Source of the DNA: Isochrysis galbana | Lineage: Eukaryota > Haptophyta > Isochrysidales > Isochrysidaceae | Assembly (NCBI GenBank): GCA_018136815.1 | Contig: CM030937.1 | Span: 752,553 to 816,552 of the forward strand | Length of the DNA: 64,000 bases | Reading direction: 5' to 3' | Part shown: one piece after another, positions 1 to 9,738 of the stretch | How the letters are laid out: each line of letters opens with the position of its first letter | Numbering within the stretch: position 1 is the first letter of the stretch | The notes under the pieces: generated by a model | Databases searched by the model: none | What the model saw: only the letters and a program-made list of their open reading frames with translations | What the model was told of the DNA's origin: nothing | Made by a program: the position numbers and the translations under genes

Positions 1-745
1 AAGCTCCCAATAGGTTCTGGTATGGAAGATGAGCAAAAAAAATGGGGGATGGATGGATCCTCCGGCGAAATTAGAAATTTTCGAAAAATGATTTAAAAAA
101 TGCTGGCCACAATTTCAGGCCTCCGAAGACCACGTGCGGAAAAGTATTCAGGCCCCCTCCGGTATATTTTTACTGATGCCCTTCGCCCTTCATGCTTCAT
201 GCAAGGGACGCACAACTAGTGACGGAGCCATGAGCACTGCCAGCCGCCAGCTAGCTGACACAGTCCACAGCAATTTGCGTCTCTACCTCTACACATTTTA
301 TGATCGCATCAACACGCATTTCAATTGACTCCAATGTGTACATGAGTTTCATAACGAACAGCCGCTCACAAATCGCTACAATTGCCAAGGCGAGAAGGCC
401 CGACTTTGCACCAAGACTGAACGGGACAGCGGCACTTTGTTTGGGGTTAAGCCTGTTGTATTGTACGACCCACCAAGCACCATATATATTGACAAATACG
501 ACACCCTTGTAGCTACGCCAATCGCCGCATCTGCCCGTGCGCACTGCGTCGAAATCGGCCACGCCCCCGGCTTCGGCTTCCAACGCTAGCGAAGGTGCGG
601 GCCATCAAAAGTCCCAGTGCACCACCCGAACACGGGGGGAAATTACCCCCCACATATATACATGTTATATTTACTAGAGTATTCGACCCCCCTCTCCGAC
701 CCCCCTCCCCCCCCCCCCGCACACACACACTCAATTGCATCGTGA
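1..745. other. No gene recognised; ancient duplicated segment
   Basis: No convincing coding region. About 70-90 bases around 430-510 resemble 1905-1995: both read GGGGTT, then a stretch ending in GACCCACCAAGCACC, then ATATTGACA. The right copy has extra tandem CCAAGCA units. This marks an old duplicated or dispersed repeat. The right end (680-735) is C-rich followed by a short CA run. Confidence 0.5.
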
Positions 746-1111
746 TCACAGCAGAGTAACCTGCACCTTGAGCTTCCTCAGCTGTGAGAGCATTGGCTGG
801 CTCTCCGCGCCAATAGGGTTGCACGAGAGGTTTACCGACGACAGCCGGAAGCTCCGCGCGAGCTCGCACAGGCGCTGCACGCCCGCCGGTCCGATCCGGT
901 TGCGGTCGAGGATGAGCGTATGGGTCCTCCGACACGCTCCTGCCTCAAGCACGCGACAGACCATGTCCAAGGCCTCGTCATCGAGATCCGCATCAGACAG
1001 ACACACGGTGGAGCAGTTGGAGGATATACACTGAAGGTACTCCACTCGATGCGCGAGAGGCATGGGAGCGCGGCTTTGGCGAGCGTGCGTAGGACATCGC
1101 CGTCTGCACAA
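746..1111 (-). CDS. Leucine-rich-repeat protein, C-terminal part
   Basis: The minus-strand frame ends at 746 and encodes an RI-type leucine-rich repeat: LDDEALDMV, then a conserved strand-turn THTLILDRNRIGPAGVQRL, then a second repeat with LSSVNLSCNPIG. Two complete 28-residue-like repeats are visible, followed by a short C-terminus LRKLKVQVTLL. LRRs of this kind are protein-binding arcs; no enzyme domain is present. The true start is not clear. The first 25 residues look non-coding, and a pyrimidine-rich stretch ending CAG near 1036 could be a splice acceptor, so this is probably the last exon of a longer gene whose upstream exons would lie to the right. It may also be a fragment left among repeats. 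Confidence 0.5.
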   Translation of the reverse strand: MCRRRCPTHARQSRAPMPLAHRVEYLQCISSNCSTVCLSDADLDDEALDMVCRVLEAGACRRTHTLILDRNRIGPAGVQRLCELARSFRLSSVNLSCNPIGAESQPMLSQLRKLKVQVTLL

Positions 1112-2044
1112 CTCAAGCGCCCCGCCCTTGGGAGGGAATACACCCTCCCCACCCCAATGTAGAGTGCAATGCCTGTAGGTGTTTCGTGACGGGTATTACT
1201 TCAGTCCAAGGAAGGCACCAACGCGGAGCGGCCTGCAAAAACTTTTTTAACGTTACACCAATACGTCCGCCACGTCCACGTACCCGGCCTTGAGCGCCAG
1301 CAGCGCCACCGAACGCGTGTGCCGCGCGACCGCGTGCACGAGCGCCTCGCTGCTGTGGTTGCCGAGCAGACTCGGAGGCCGCAGCGGCACCGTCAGCGCC
1401 ATGTCCATGTTCCACCGCATAGTGCAGGGCCGTGTCCACGCATGCGCGCACGAGGGGTGGTGTCATGTCAGGGAGAACGAGGCGAAGGAGGGGGCTGGGG
1501 CGCTGGGCGTGTAGAGGGGCCGGGGCGCTGGGCGGATGGGGGACGGCTCGGCGGCTGGGGAGGAAGGGGGAGGCGAGGGGTTGGGGGAGCTCGGCGGGGA
1601 GGGGGGGGGGGGGACTCAGCGGCGGGGGGAAGGGGGTCGAGAATAATCATACCGTCAGGGGGCCCAATCTTTTCACAAGCAGTGTGACCTTTTCACAGGA
1701 GGCGTCTGTGAAAAGCCCAGTGAAGTGTGTGTGTGTGGGGGGGGCAGTCACAATGGGGACGGTCGAAGTCCCGCGCCTTTTGGCGCGGAGGGGGGGGGGG
1801 GTATTGGAAGTCACAAGTGTCAGAGCGGGGACGGTAGAAGTCCCGCACCTTCGTCCCGGTGCCGAGATTCACGCGAGTACCCAACTTTGAGCCGTCACCG
1901 GGCGCGCTGCCGGATTTTTGGGGTTGATCCAGTTGTTTTGTATGACCCACCAAGCACCAAGCACCAAGCACCAAGCATCATATTGACATATGAATATTAC
2001 GCGATCGGCTGAAGCCGCATGAAATCGAGCCGTGAAAGAAAGTA
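1112..2044. other. G-rich spacer with ankyrin-like remnant and short repeats
   Basis: On the minus strand, 1254-1466 contains short ankyrin-like phrases (DTALHYAVEHG in one frame, ALKAGYVDVADVLV with a stop at 1254 in another), so it may be a degraded ankyrin exon; support is weak. From 1490 to 1660 the plus strand is G-rich. Two copies of GGGACGGT(C/A)GAAGTCCCGC lie at about 1754 and 1829. A T-rich run on the minus strand near 1230-1250 resembles the LINE 3' tails elsewhere in the window. Confidence 0.35.
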
Positions 2045-2105
2045 GTGGGTCCACGGCCGCGTGTGCGGTGAGAATATTGAAAGGTTTAATTTAATTTATT
2101 ACCCA
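2045..2105 (+). mobile_element. LINE 3'-end remnant (tail motif)
   Basis: The sequence GCGGTGAGAATATTGAAAGG followed by T-rich DNA matches the 3' tail motif of the LINE fragments at 5.26, 42.74 and 60.33 kb. No LINE coding sequence is recognised to its left, so only the end can be supported. 2106-2519 holds no gene; 2216-2395 has a degenerate tandem repeat of about 80 bases (GTGTGAATGCAAGTGCCA occurs twice). Confidence 0.4.
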
Positions 2106-2519
2106 CCCCGAGCTGAAAAAGTTCAGCTCGGCACACAAAACCAATAGAGAGGCTATTTGTAGTACCAAATATAGAAGTTATAAAATCGTCGCGTGGGGGT
2201 CCAAGCACAAGATTCATGTTTGGCTCTCCCGCCGGGACCCCGGCCTCAGCCAAGGAGCAACGCGCAACACGTGTGAATGCAAGTGCCAGACTACGCCCCA
2301 GCTCAAACATGAATATGACACCTGAAACGGATGAGTCGCCAAACCGTGTGAATGCAAGTGCCACACTCAGCCCAAACATTAATATGACACATGAAATGAA
2401 TGATTGCCTTCAGATGCGCGGGCCAGATTGCAAGGCGTATGCACGACACCACGAAGTCCACCTGTGAGAGAGCCCACTGCTTACACGAGGTTACACAGGA
2501 AAGCGCACGTATGGACCGA

Positions 2520-4505
2520 TCAATCACTGTCGTCCCGCGATTTCTTAGGCCGTTCATACTTGCGCTTCTTGGTAGACCGTGCTTCTGCCGCCTGTTTGTC
2601 ATGCTTCTCCTTCTTGGAGCCTCCTTCACCACTCCTACGACCTGCAACTTTCGATATCCCACTCTTCGGCCTCGCTTTCTCAACGTCGATCCCTTTTTCT
2701 CGTAGCTCGGAACGCAATTTGTCGGCAATAGCAAAGTCCTTAGACCGCTTCGCGGCGACCCAGGCATCAATGTCCGGCTTGTATCGCTCAAGGTCCTCCA
2801 CGCGGTTGATGGGCGTGGAAGGGGCATCGGCGCTAGATCGCTTTACCGATTTGCGAGTGTTCGGCGCCTCCTTTCCTTCACGCGCGCGCAAGGGCCGTTT
2901 GCGCTTCTTTTCCTGCCGCTCTGCAGCAGAAGCAAGTGGGACTGTCAACGCCATGGCCTCGCGAAGCTCCTTCTCGAACTTATCGTGCGCTTCCCACCTC
3001 TTTGCGCCGCGATCCGTCTGCAACACGAATACGATCGTGTCGTACGGCGAGGCGCGGAAGGGGTCCTGCCGCTGATGCGAGGCGCCGTCACAAAATCCGT
3101 GGTCGGCAGCAGCGATGGTGATTGCACGGCGCATGTAGCTGCTTGCTGAGAGGAGCGCATAGGCGCGGGTCTCCTTCCAGCCAGGCATAATGAAAGCGAA
3201 GGAGAGGGCGTGATCGGCACCGGCAGACGAAGCAAAGTCCAACATCTCGATCAAGCGTTCAGCAGAGGCGTCCAGGATCGCGTGCACAAAAGGAGGATTG
3301 AGTGCAAATGAGCCGCCCAGCATCTGCTGTGGCTTGAGGCGGAAGAAGGACCCTGCAGCACCAAAGGCGCCATCCACGTCCCCGAAGCCCGAGCAGTAAT
3401 TGGGTAAGGTACAGTTGAGTGGCGAGGCGAAACCTTCGAAGCCAACGCCGAGGCGAGAACGGAGGACGCGCCACACTGCAGGGCCGATTGCTGCGTGAAA
3501 GCCATGGCCCCGGAGAGTCTTGTAGCGCAAAAGCAGAGCGAACATGCGCTGGTGGAGCGCGGTGCGGTCATCGGTACTGGTGCGCAGTGCAGCCACCTCG
3601 GCGTCTATCTCGGCATAGGACGGTGAGCTGTCCCCGCCAGAGCCGCGAGTATCAGCACCATTGGTTGCGATGGCCGGCTCGGGCGCCGCTTCGTTGGGCA
3701 TGGCCCGTCGGTGCAGAATAGCCAGCTTGGCGTACGCAGCGTGGCCAACCTTGACAAAGTGACGGCCGCACTTGAGATCGATCGAGTGCCTGTGCACTTC
3801 GACCTCGATAGGAGGCGCCGAGACGGGTTTCCCCGAGACGGCTGCCGCGCACTCTTTGGCGAGCTTGGCAGCGAGTGCGGCCGACTCCTGCGACAGCGTC
3901 CTCGCGACTGTGTGGCCGTCTGATAGCATGATTCCCTGCATACGCAAGTCTTCCGCGAGGGCTTCCATCGCGTCCTTGCCGTCGGTCGCCGCACCGGCAC
4001 CCGCTCTTGGCAGCCGGGCGTCGCTTTCAACACCCCTGGAGGGCTCGCTATCCTGTGCCTTGCCGCCTTTCTGGGAAGCCTTGCCGTCAGCTGCTTTGGC
4101 AGCCGTGGGCAGTCGCGGTGCTTTGGTGGCCTTCGGCGGTGCACCTGGGAGGACTGGGTGCCCGACAGGCTTGGCTGCGTCGCCCTCCTCTTCCCACTTG
4201 GCTGCCCAGCGCCATCGCTCAAAGGTGAGTGGTCGTACCGCACGCTGCATGCCCGACTCGCGTGCGAGGAAGTCGAGGCGTGCGCGAAGCTTGGTCATCG
4301 CGCGCGCAGTGGCCATCTCAAGCTTGAGCGCCGAGAGTGGCGGCAACAGCCTGGCTGTCTCGGGCCGCATCGTGTGTGCCCACTTTGGGCGCGGTGCGTG
4401 CACGTCGCACAGGATGGGCACACGATTGCGCCGGCCGGCCACCACGCTGGCTCGCGCGCCCGCGCCGGTCGGCTGGGCGGCGGTGTGCTCATGACGGCGC
4501 AACAT
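2520..4505 (-). CDS. PCIF1: PCIF1/CAPAM-type mRNA cap m6Am methyltransferase
   Basis: Single-exon frame of 661 residues. The core matches PCIF1 (CAPAM), which adds the N6-methyl group to cap-adjacent 2'-O-methyladenosine in mRNA using S-adenosylmethionine. Visible hallmarks: HGFHAAIGPAVWRVL and FEGFASPLNC near residues 335-360, DVDGAFG near 380, and the catalytic motif NPPF at 403-406 preceded by GGSFAL, followed by SFAFIMPGW. The N-terminal helical part starts about residue 50. No WW domain, which vertebrate PCIF1 uses to bind the RNA polymerase II CTD, is visible. After the catalytic core, residues 571-612 resemble the C-terminal helical segment of cysteinyl-tRNA synthetases (KDFAIADKLRSELREKGIDV). 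The last 40 residues are Lys/Arg-rich and nuclear-localisation-like. Met46 (4370) is an alternative start, since the first 45 residues look like leader. Confidence 0.88.
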   Translation of the reverse strand: MLRRHEHTAAQPTGAGARASVVAGRRNRVPILCDVHAPRPKWAHTMRPETARLLPPLSALKLEMATARAMTKLRARLDFLARESGMQRAVRPLTFERWRWAAKWEEEGDAAKPVGHPVLPGAPPKATKAPRLPTAAKAADGKASQKGGKAQDSEPSRGVESDARLPRAGAGAATDGKDAMEALAEDLRMQGIMLSDGHTVARTLSQESAALAAKLAKECAAAVSGKPVSAPPIEVEVHRHSIDLKCGRHFVKVGHAAYAKLAILHRRAMPNEAAPEPAIATNGADTRGSGGDSSPSYAEIDAEVAALRTSTDDRTALHQRMFALLLRYKTLRGHGFHAAIGPAVWRVLRSRLGVGFEGFASPLNCTLPNYCSGFGDVDGAFGAAGSFFRLKPQQMLGGSFALNPPFVHAILDASAERLIEMLDFASSAGADHALSFAFIMPGWKETRAYALLSASSYMRRAITIAAADHGFCDGASHQRQDPFRASPYDTIVFVLQTDRGAKRWEAHDKFEKELREAMALTVPLASAAERQEKKRKRPLRAREGKEAPNTRKSVKRSSADAPSTPINRVEDLERYKPDIDAWVAAKRSKDFAIADKLRSELREKGIDVEKARPKSGISKVAGRRSGEGGSKKEKHDKQAAEARSTKKRKYERPKKSRDDSD

Positions 4506-5259
4506 TGATGGGCTTGTCGAGAAAGGGTGGGGGTGGCGGGGTGTGAGGGAGGGAGGGAAGGGGAAGGAAAGGGAAGGTTAGGGGAAGGGAAGGAATGGAA
4601 TGGGAAGGCAAGGGACGGGAAGGGACGGGAAGGGACGGCGAGGTAAGGCAAGGGCGGAGGGGGGGAGTGGCGTGTGGACTGTTGGCGGCACGCGACTTCT
4701 GAGGGAGGCGGAGCGACGGGGAGGGGGGGGGGGGGGGGGAGGGGGGCGGATGGGGGGGGTTAAATATGGGACGGGCTCTACTTTCTAAGTTATGAGCCAT
4801 CAAATGTCCATAGTTTTACTTTCCATAATCAGAGCATTATGTACGTAAATCTTCACACTATAATAATAGCTATTGTATTTAAACAGATCTATTGGAACAC
4901 TACATATTGACATACGTAAATGGCCTTGCTTATCATTTGCAGATATTAATATGAATACATTTTACTATAATTTACAATTTATCCAAAGGCCACAGGGTCT
5001 ACGGTCTACACCTCGACCTAGCTTTTATGCATAGGTTCATTCAGGTTCATGCTGATGCTCTCCAATTCTGGGCATGAGAGGTGAGAGTGCAAGAAGTACA
5101 CTTCTGACGCTTGGCGCTTGTGCTTGTGGCTTGATTTTGTGCCTTCTTGTTCTCAGTCATCCTCCATTTCGTGACGCCTGGAGGATAACAGAGGAGATTG
5201 TAGATTGTTGATTGTTGAACACGATTTGGAGGACGGCTACGACTACGACGAGCCATAAA
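4506..5259. other. Intergenic; purine-rich then AT-rich
   Basis: Upstream of the PCIF1-type gene lies a purine-rich stretch on the plus strand (4520-4760, many GGGAAGGGA-like units), then an unusually AT-rich stretch (4780-4990). I see no gene. A short phrase ATCAAATGTCCATA near 4798 recurs near 60729, which hints at a shared old repeat. Confidence 0.45.
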
Positions 5260-5895
5260 AAAACTTCTTAATAATCACACCGCGCGCGCGACTCTGTGAC
5301 ATTTTCCTGACTGCCGCGCCCGCTACCCTTATCACTCCCTCTCACTTGCCTTGCGGCTCGTCCCCTCGTGCTCTACCTAGGGGCTCAGTGTTCGGGGTTT
5401 CCAGTGGCAGGCGGCGTGCACCGATCCCCGACGGTCGATTTCTCGGCCTTCCCTCGCTCCATCGGACGGTCGGTTTCTCTTGTGGTTCTCGTGGGTGTTG
5501 TCACGTGGAGAGTGGGGTACGAGGCTGTTTTCCGCATTGAGCCTGCGATGCGGACTCGTGGGGGGTGCAGGGTGCGGCGTTTGGGCGGGGGGTTTAGGCT
5601 AGCCTGTCCGCTATGTCAAGTGCTTGCGCCACCAAAGTCAGGTTGGTGTTCATCGCGAGGGCTCCTTTGGCATTTTCTTTGAAGATCGGGGCGTTGAGTA
5701 CCCGTGCGTCCTTGATCTTTGGCCTTCTGCCTCGGGAGGCTTGCTTCGTACGCGCTGGTGAGGTTTCGTTGGAGGATTCGAGGCCGCGTACGAGGCTTGT
5801 GAATCTGGTCAGAGTGCGCTCGATGACGGGGATGTGGTGGAAAGTGTATTTGTCATATTCGACCTTATAAAAGTCGTTTATTATGAATCTCCATG

Positions 5896-6987
5896 CTATA
5901 GCAGGTATAGGGTTTTGAGGCTATCGGGCGTCGGTGTGCCCGGGTATGCAAACAGCCTGTCTTTTATTTCTTGTGTCGCCGTCCTTTTGTGTTCCGGGGT
6001 GAATCCTGCTATTGCTTCTATGGTCTTAAAGACCTGTTTTGTGGCAGAGCATCTGGCTAGGTGGGTCGAGCTCTCCTGATGTTTTCCGCATAGTCTACAT
6101 TTCTTCGTGGTTGCCATGTCGAAGCGGTTTCGCGTTCCCAGTCTCCTGTGGGTGATGTGTTTGAAGTGTGGGTGTTTGTCTGTGTGTTTCAGTAGAGGCA
6201 GAGTGTATAAGCTGGCCACGTGTTTCCATTCCTCTTGGGTTAGTTCGATTTTCCGTGCCCATGCCTCGCGTGCCGGTTGGGGCGAGTTGCCTAGAGCTTT
6301 TTCCTCTAGTTCTCGTGAAATGTCTGAGACCGTGATGCGGTCGATCGGTGTTTTGTCGCCAATTGTGTATTCGTCCGCTAGCGGGTACTCCATGTATTTC
6401 GGGCCTTTCAGCCCGTTTTCCCATCTAGCGGGAGGATGATATTGTCTAGTTTCCTCTGGGGTCGCGACTCCCGCCAGGTCGGCCGGCTCACCTGGGTGGT
6501 TTGTGCCGGTCTGGATCCATATGTTGTTCATCTTGGTGATGTAAGTTTCGTTGTCGGACACCCTGATCTCTGGTGGGTTCTCGGCGCCAGCCTCCGTGTC
6601 ACGCGTATTGTCGTCGCTTGGCCCTGTCGGGCTGCTCTCGGTTGCCGGGTTCGGCTCCGCCTTGTCGAGGAGGCTCGAGGCGTGTTGTACTACCGTCGTC
6701 CACGAGTCAAGAAAAGTTTCTTTGGTTATTTTGCTGCCCGCGTGCTCGAACGTTTCCGGGAGGTGATCTAGGTATTGTGCGCACTCTTCTCTTGTGTATG
6801 GTGTGTCGGGTTCGTTGTTTTTGTATACGTTGTGCACTACGTGCGTGTGTAGGGATTGCCATAGGCTTATCCATGCGGCGCGCATACGTGGCGCTTGCTC
6901 GTGCGGATTGCACCACAACGGTTGTGAGAGTGCCCCTTCTTTTGATAGGCGCGATCGCTGGATGTCGAGCGTCCTGAAGGTGTTCAC
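5896..6987 (-). pseudogene. LINE C-terminal region with zinc finger
   Basis: Open frame of about 363 residues continuing the LINE after the RT. Near the end it has CRLCGKHQESSTHLARC, a C-x2-C-x7-H-x4-C finger of the kind found after RT in many LINEs. The start, NTFRTLDIQRS, and the following SKEGALSQPLWCNP align by eye with the fragment at 57.5 kb (NIRTLHLT, SRDGALSQSIWHNP), so this region is a conserved part of the family and not chance ORF. The frame starts inside the element, so it is not an independent gene. Confidence 0.75.
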
Positions 6988-7129
6988 AGCGCGTCCTTCC
7001 AGAATGTTGGGAGCGCCGGGTTACCTCTAAGGCTGCGTGTGAGGGCGGCGGGAGGTATTGTGGAAAAGACCGCTCCCCGGCCCAGTCCGGTGCGGCAGAA
7101 CCACGCGTCCAGCGCGTGTTTCCAAGTTG

Positions 7130-8272
7130 CTTTCCGCGCGTTGAGAGGTAGTTTAGTATCCATTTGGCCTGTAGGGCTTTTACGTGTGTCGTCCAGTTTA
7201 GAAGGCCTGTCCCCATCGTGCGCGTTGCGCTGTGTGTGTTATTTACGGGGTAGTGCGGGTGTTTGACCCATTGATATTTTCTCCCTGTGTAGGGGCTTTC
7301 CCAGAGTATCTTGTCCGCTGCTTTTTGGATCCTAGCATGGAACCATTTGGGGGGTGCTAAGGTCTGCATCCAGTATCGTGGCGTGCCATATATTATAAAG
7401 TTTACTATGTTAGTCCGGCCGAAAATCGACATGTGTCGTGCGGCCGGCGCCAATTGTGTCGCTTTGTTGTCTATCTTGTCTGCTAGCTTTTTCCAAAAGG
7501 GCTTAAGCGCCTCTGGGGCTCCTAGTGGCACGCCCAGTATCACGAGGTACTGGTCGTTATTTATCCAGTTATATTTGCGCATATCCCACGGTGGTTTGGT
7601 CCTCATTTGTGACCCCATTCGAATTCCTTGGAATTTGGTCGCGTTGGTTCTGCCCCCTGTCGCTTGTTCGTGTGCTTCTACCCATTGGAGTGCTCTTCTC
7701 AGGCTCGCGTAGTCTCTGGTTATCAGGGCTGTATCGTCTGCGAATTGGTTAATTTTGAGGTTGTATCCATTCAAGTCGACGCCTTCGATATCAGAATCGC
7801 TGTTTATGGCTCGCGTCAGCGCTTCGGTGGTGAGGAGAAAGGTGAGTGGCGACAGGGGGCAGCCTTGAGGCATTCCGCTACCAACCGTAAAGGGGTAGCT
7901 TCGACCGCCGTTGATCTTTATTGTCCGTACGGGTTTCGCTGCATCGCTGGTGAGAGCTTTCGCTAGATGTTGGAAGTCTGGGCCGAAGTTTAAGAGGCGT
8001 AGTGCGAGGTGGTAGAATTCCCAGCTGACTCTATCGAATGCTTTTTCCCAGTCCAGTGCTAGGAGAAGACCAGGCTCTCCTGTTTCGTCGAGGTACGCCC
8101 TCGTTAATTGGAGTAAGTGTGTAGACTCGCTTATCAGTCTTTTGGGTACGAACCCCAGTTGGTTGTTTGATATTATATTGCCAACTACTTTGCTGAGCCG
8201 GTTTGTTAGTATTTTCGCCAGGATTTTATAGTCGCTTTGTAGAAGCGGGTGATGCGGTGCTGCTCCTTGCAA
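7130..8272 (-). pseudogene. LINE reverse transcriptase domain
   Basis: The frame reads LLQSDYKILAKILTNRL, then NQLGFVPKR, LALDWEKAFDRVSW, GMPQGCPLSPLTF and NQFADDTALI. These are RT motifs 1 to 5 of L1/Tad-like LINEs, with the FADD catalytic pair. Thumb-like sequence follows (FKGIRMG-type spacing, ILGVPLG, RTNIVNFIIYG). Past about 7130 the reading frame no longer carries LINE protein, while a neighbouring frame does (AWFCRTGLGRGAVF). The part upstream of RT, including any endonuclease, is missing. Confidence 0.85.
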
Positions 8273-8350
8273 CCATATGTAGCAGCACAGTTATCAGTGA
8301 GCCTGTTCTCCAAATACTCATACGCCCCTTTGTTTGACATGCTCTAAGAG

Positions 8351-8719
8351 CTTTAGCCACATACATGGGGGATGCCCATCCCGCAACGCAGTGCGGCGCG
8401 AGCGCGGCGCGAGCGATCTGAGGGGTGAGACGGGACAGTTCAACGCGTGGGGGGCGCTTGGGGGCAGGTAGAGAAGGGGGAGAGGGGAAAGGGGAGAGGG
8501 CCACTCACCCATGAGGCACGAGACGCCCGGCAACGAGGGGATGATGTTCAATACCAAGAGGGGGGGGGGCTCCCCTCTCTCCCAATACCAAGGGGGGGGG
8601 GGTTCCCCTCTTTCCCGCTCCACTTCTACCCAAACATGCAGAAAATATGCGAAAATGTGTCGACATATGCAAATCTGACAAATCTACCCAAATATGCAAT
8701 TGCATATGCTGCATATTTC
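8351..8719. other. Spacer with short tandem duplication
   Basis: No gene. A G-rich unit beginning CAATACCAAGG and ending TTCCCCTC occurs twice between 8540 and 8615. 8640-8712 is AT-rich with repeated ATATGC and the palindrome ATGCAATTGCAT. Confidence 0.4.
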
Positions 8720-9080
8720 TACCTGGGCCTATCAGGGGGCAGAGGAGGTTGGGCGTTGGGCCTTGGCTTCCCCTGCCTCTCCCTCGCAGGCGCTCCTGGG
8801 CCTCAGGGGCCTCCACGCCTCCACTCTGCACCTGTCTGCCTGTCGAACAGGGGGGATGGGGGGATGGGGGGTTGGAGCGATGGGCTGGCCACGACAGGCC
8901 AGGACGCGCGAGGCAGGCGAGCCTGCCACTGAGAGAGTGGGTCAGCAGGGCAGTGGGCTCCTGGCAAGCCATCAGGCGTGCCAGGTGCCAGGAGCATGGG
9001 TGGTTCCTCCCCCATGGCAGGGGAGGAGTGGAGAGAGGGGGGGCTCGTGCCCCCCCCATGGGCGAACTAAGTATAAACAT
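8720..9080 (+). repeat. Dispersed repeat of about 350 bp, copy A
   Basis: This stretch matches 43160-43515 over nearly its full length with scattered differences. Shared phrases include CTCCTGGCAAGCCATCAGGC, GATGGGTGGTTCCTCCCCCA, GGCAGGGGAGGAGTGGAGAG and an end reading AAGTATAAAC(A/T)TAGT. The flanks differ, so it is a dispersed element. It has no long ORF, and I could not fix terminal repeats or a target duplication. A third, much shorter echo of the end (AAGTATAGACTTAGTTG) lies at 9224. 9081-9738 has no gene. Confidence 0.7.
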
Positions 9081-9738
9081 AGTCGAGCAAGTGACAAGTG
9101 AGCAAGGCAAAGGCAAGTTGGGTATATTTACGAGGAGCAAGAGCAAGTCTGAAGTCTGGGCAAGGGCAAGGGCAACTTGCAACTTGAGGGGGAGGGCACG
9201 AGGCGCCTCCCCATTGTGAGACAAGTATAGACTTAGTTGATACTGATTCTGTTTGACTATTCTTTCCCACCTCCCCTGGATGTCCAAGGATTCCCCAGAG
9301 TCGGCTCGTAACTAACATAGTACTTGAGATACTTGACGTGTGGGGTAAACGGTAAACGTAAACGTATACTTCTTACTACTACTACTACTTTCTATTTCTT
9401 CACAAGAGGGGGGTGGGGGGGGAGAGCGCAGCGGATTTTGGCGCCAAACCGGCCGCGCCTCCCCGCGCTTCCCCTCCCCCGCCAAGACCCCCCCCATCTC
9501 CCGACGCGCCTTCCCCTTACCTGGTCTCGAGGGCCGCTCGCTCCCCGCCAGCCGCAGAGCCGCACTCCGTTCTGGAGCGCGTGACACGGTGCTCGGCGCA
9601 CGCATAGCGTCGCTCGGCCTACGCCCTTGGGGTGCCCCAAGGCGCGGCGCGAGCGCGCAAGTGCTCTCCCCCCCCCTCTCCCTCCCCCCCTCTCTTGCAC
9701 ATTCTGAGGGACGCCAGCGACTCATTTAAAGCGTCTTT

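Larger units (their letters stand above)
5260..8350 (-). mobile_element. LINE (non-LTR retrotransposon), 5'-truncated, decayed
   Basis: The minus strand holds reverse transcriptase and the downstream domains of a LINE. The 5' end is lost near 8350, just upstream of the first RT motifs. The 3' end is at about 5260, where the minus strand reads GTGTGATTATTAAGAAGTTT followed by Ts. Coding is spread over three frames: RT (about 7130-8272), a C-terminal zinc-finger region (5896-6987), and a last segment beginning AWRFIINDFY (about 5600-5893). At least three frame changes make the copy inactive. The last segment is shared with fragments at 37.9-38.6 and 61.1-61.4 kb, and the zinc-finger segment with 57.5-57.8 kb. 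Confidence 0.85.

Noticed and set aside
513-935. 140-codon minus ORF
   Set aside because: Arg/Gly-rich, overlaps the leucine-rich-repeat frame in another register and crosses a poly-C run.
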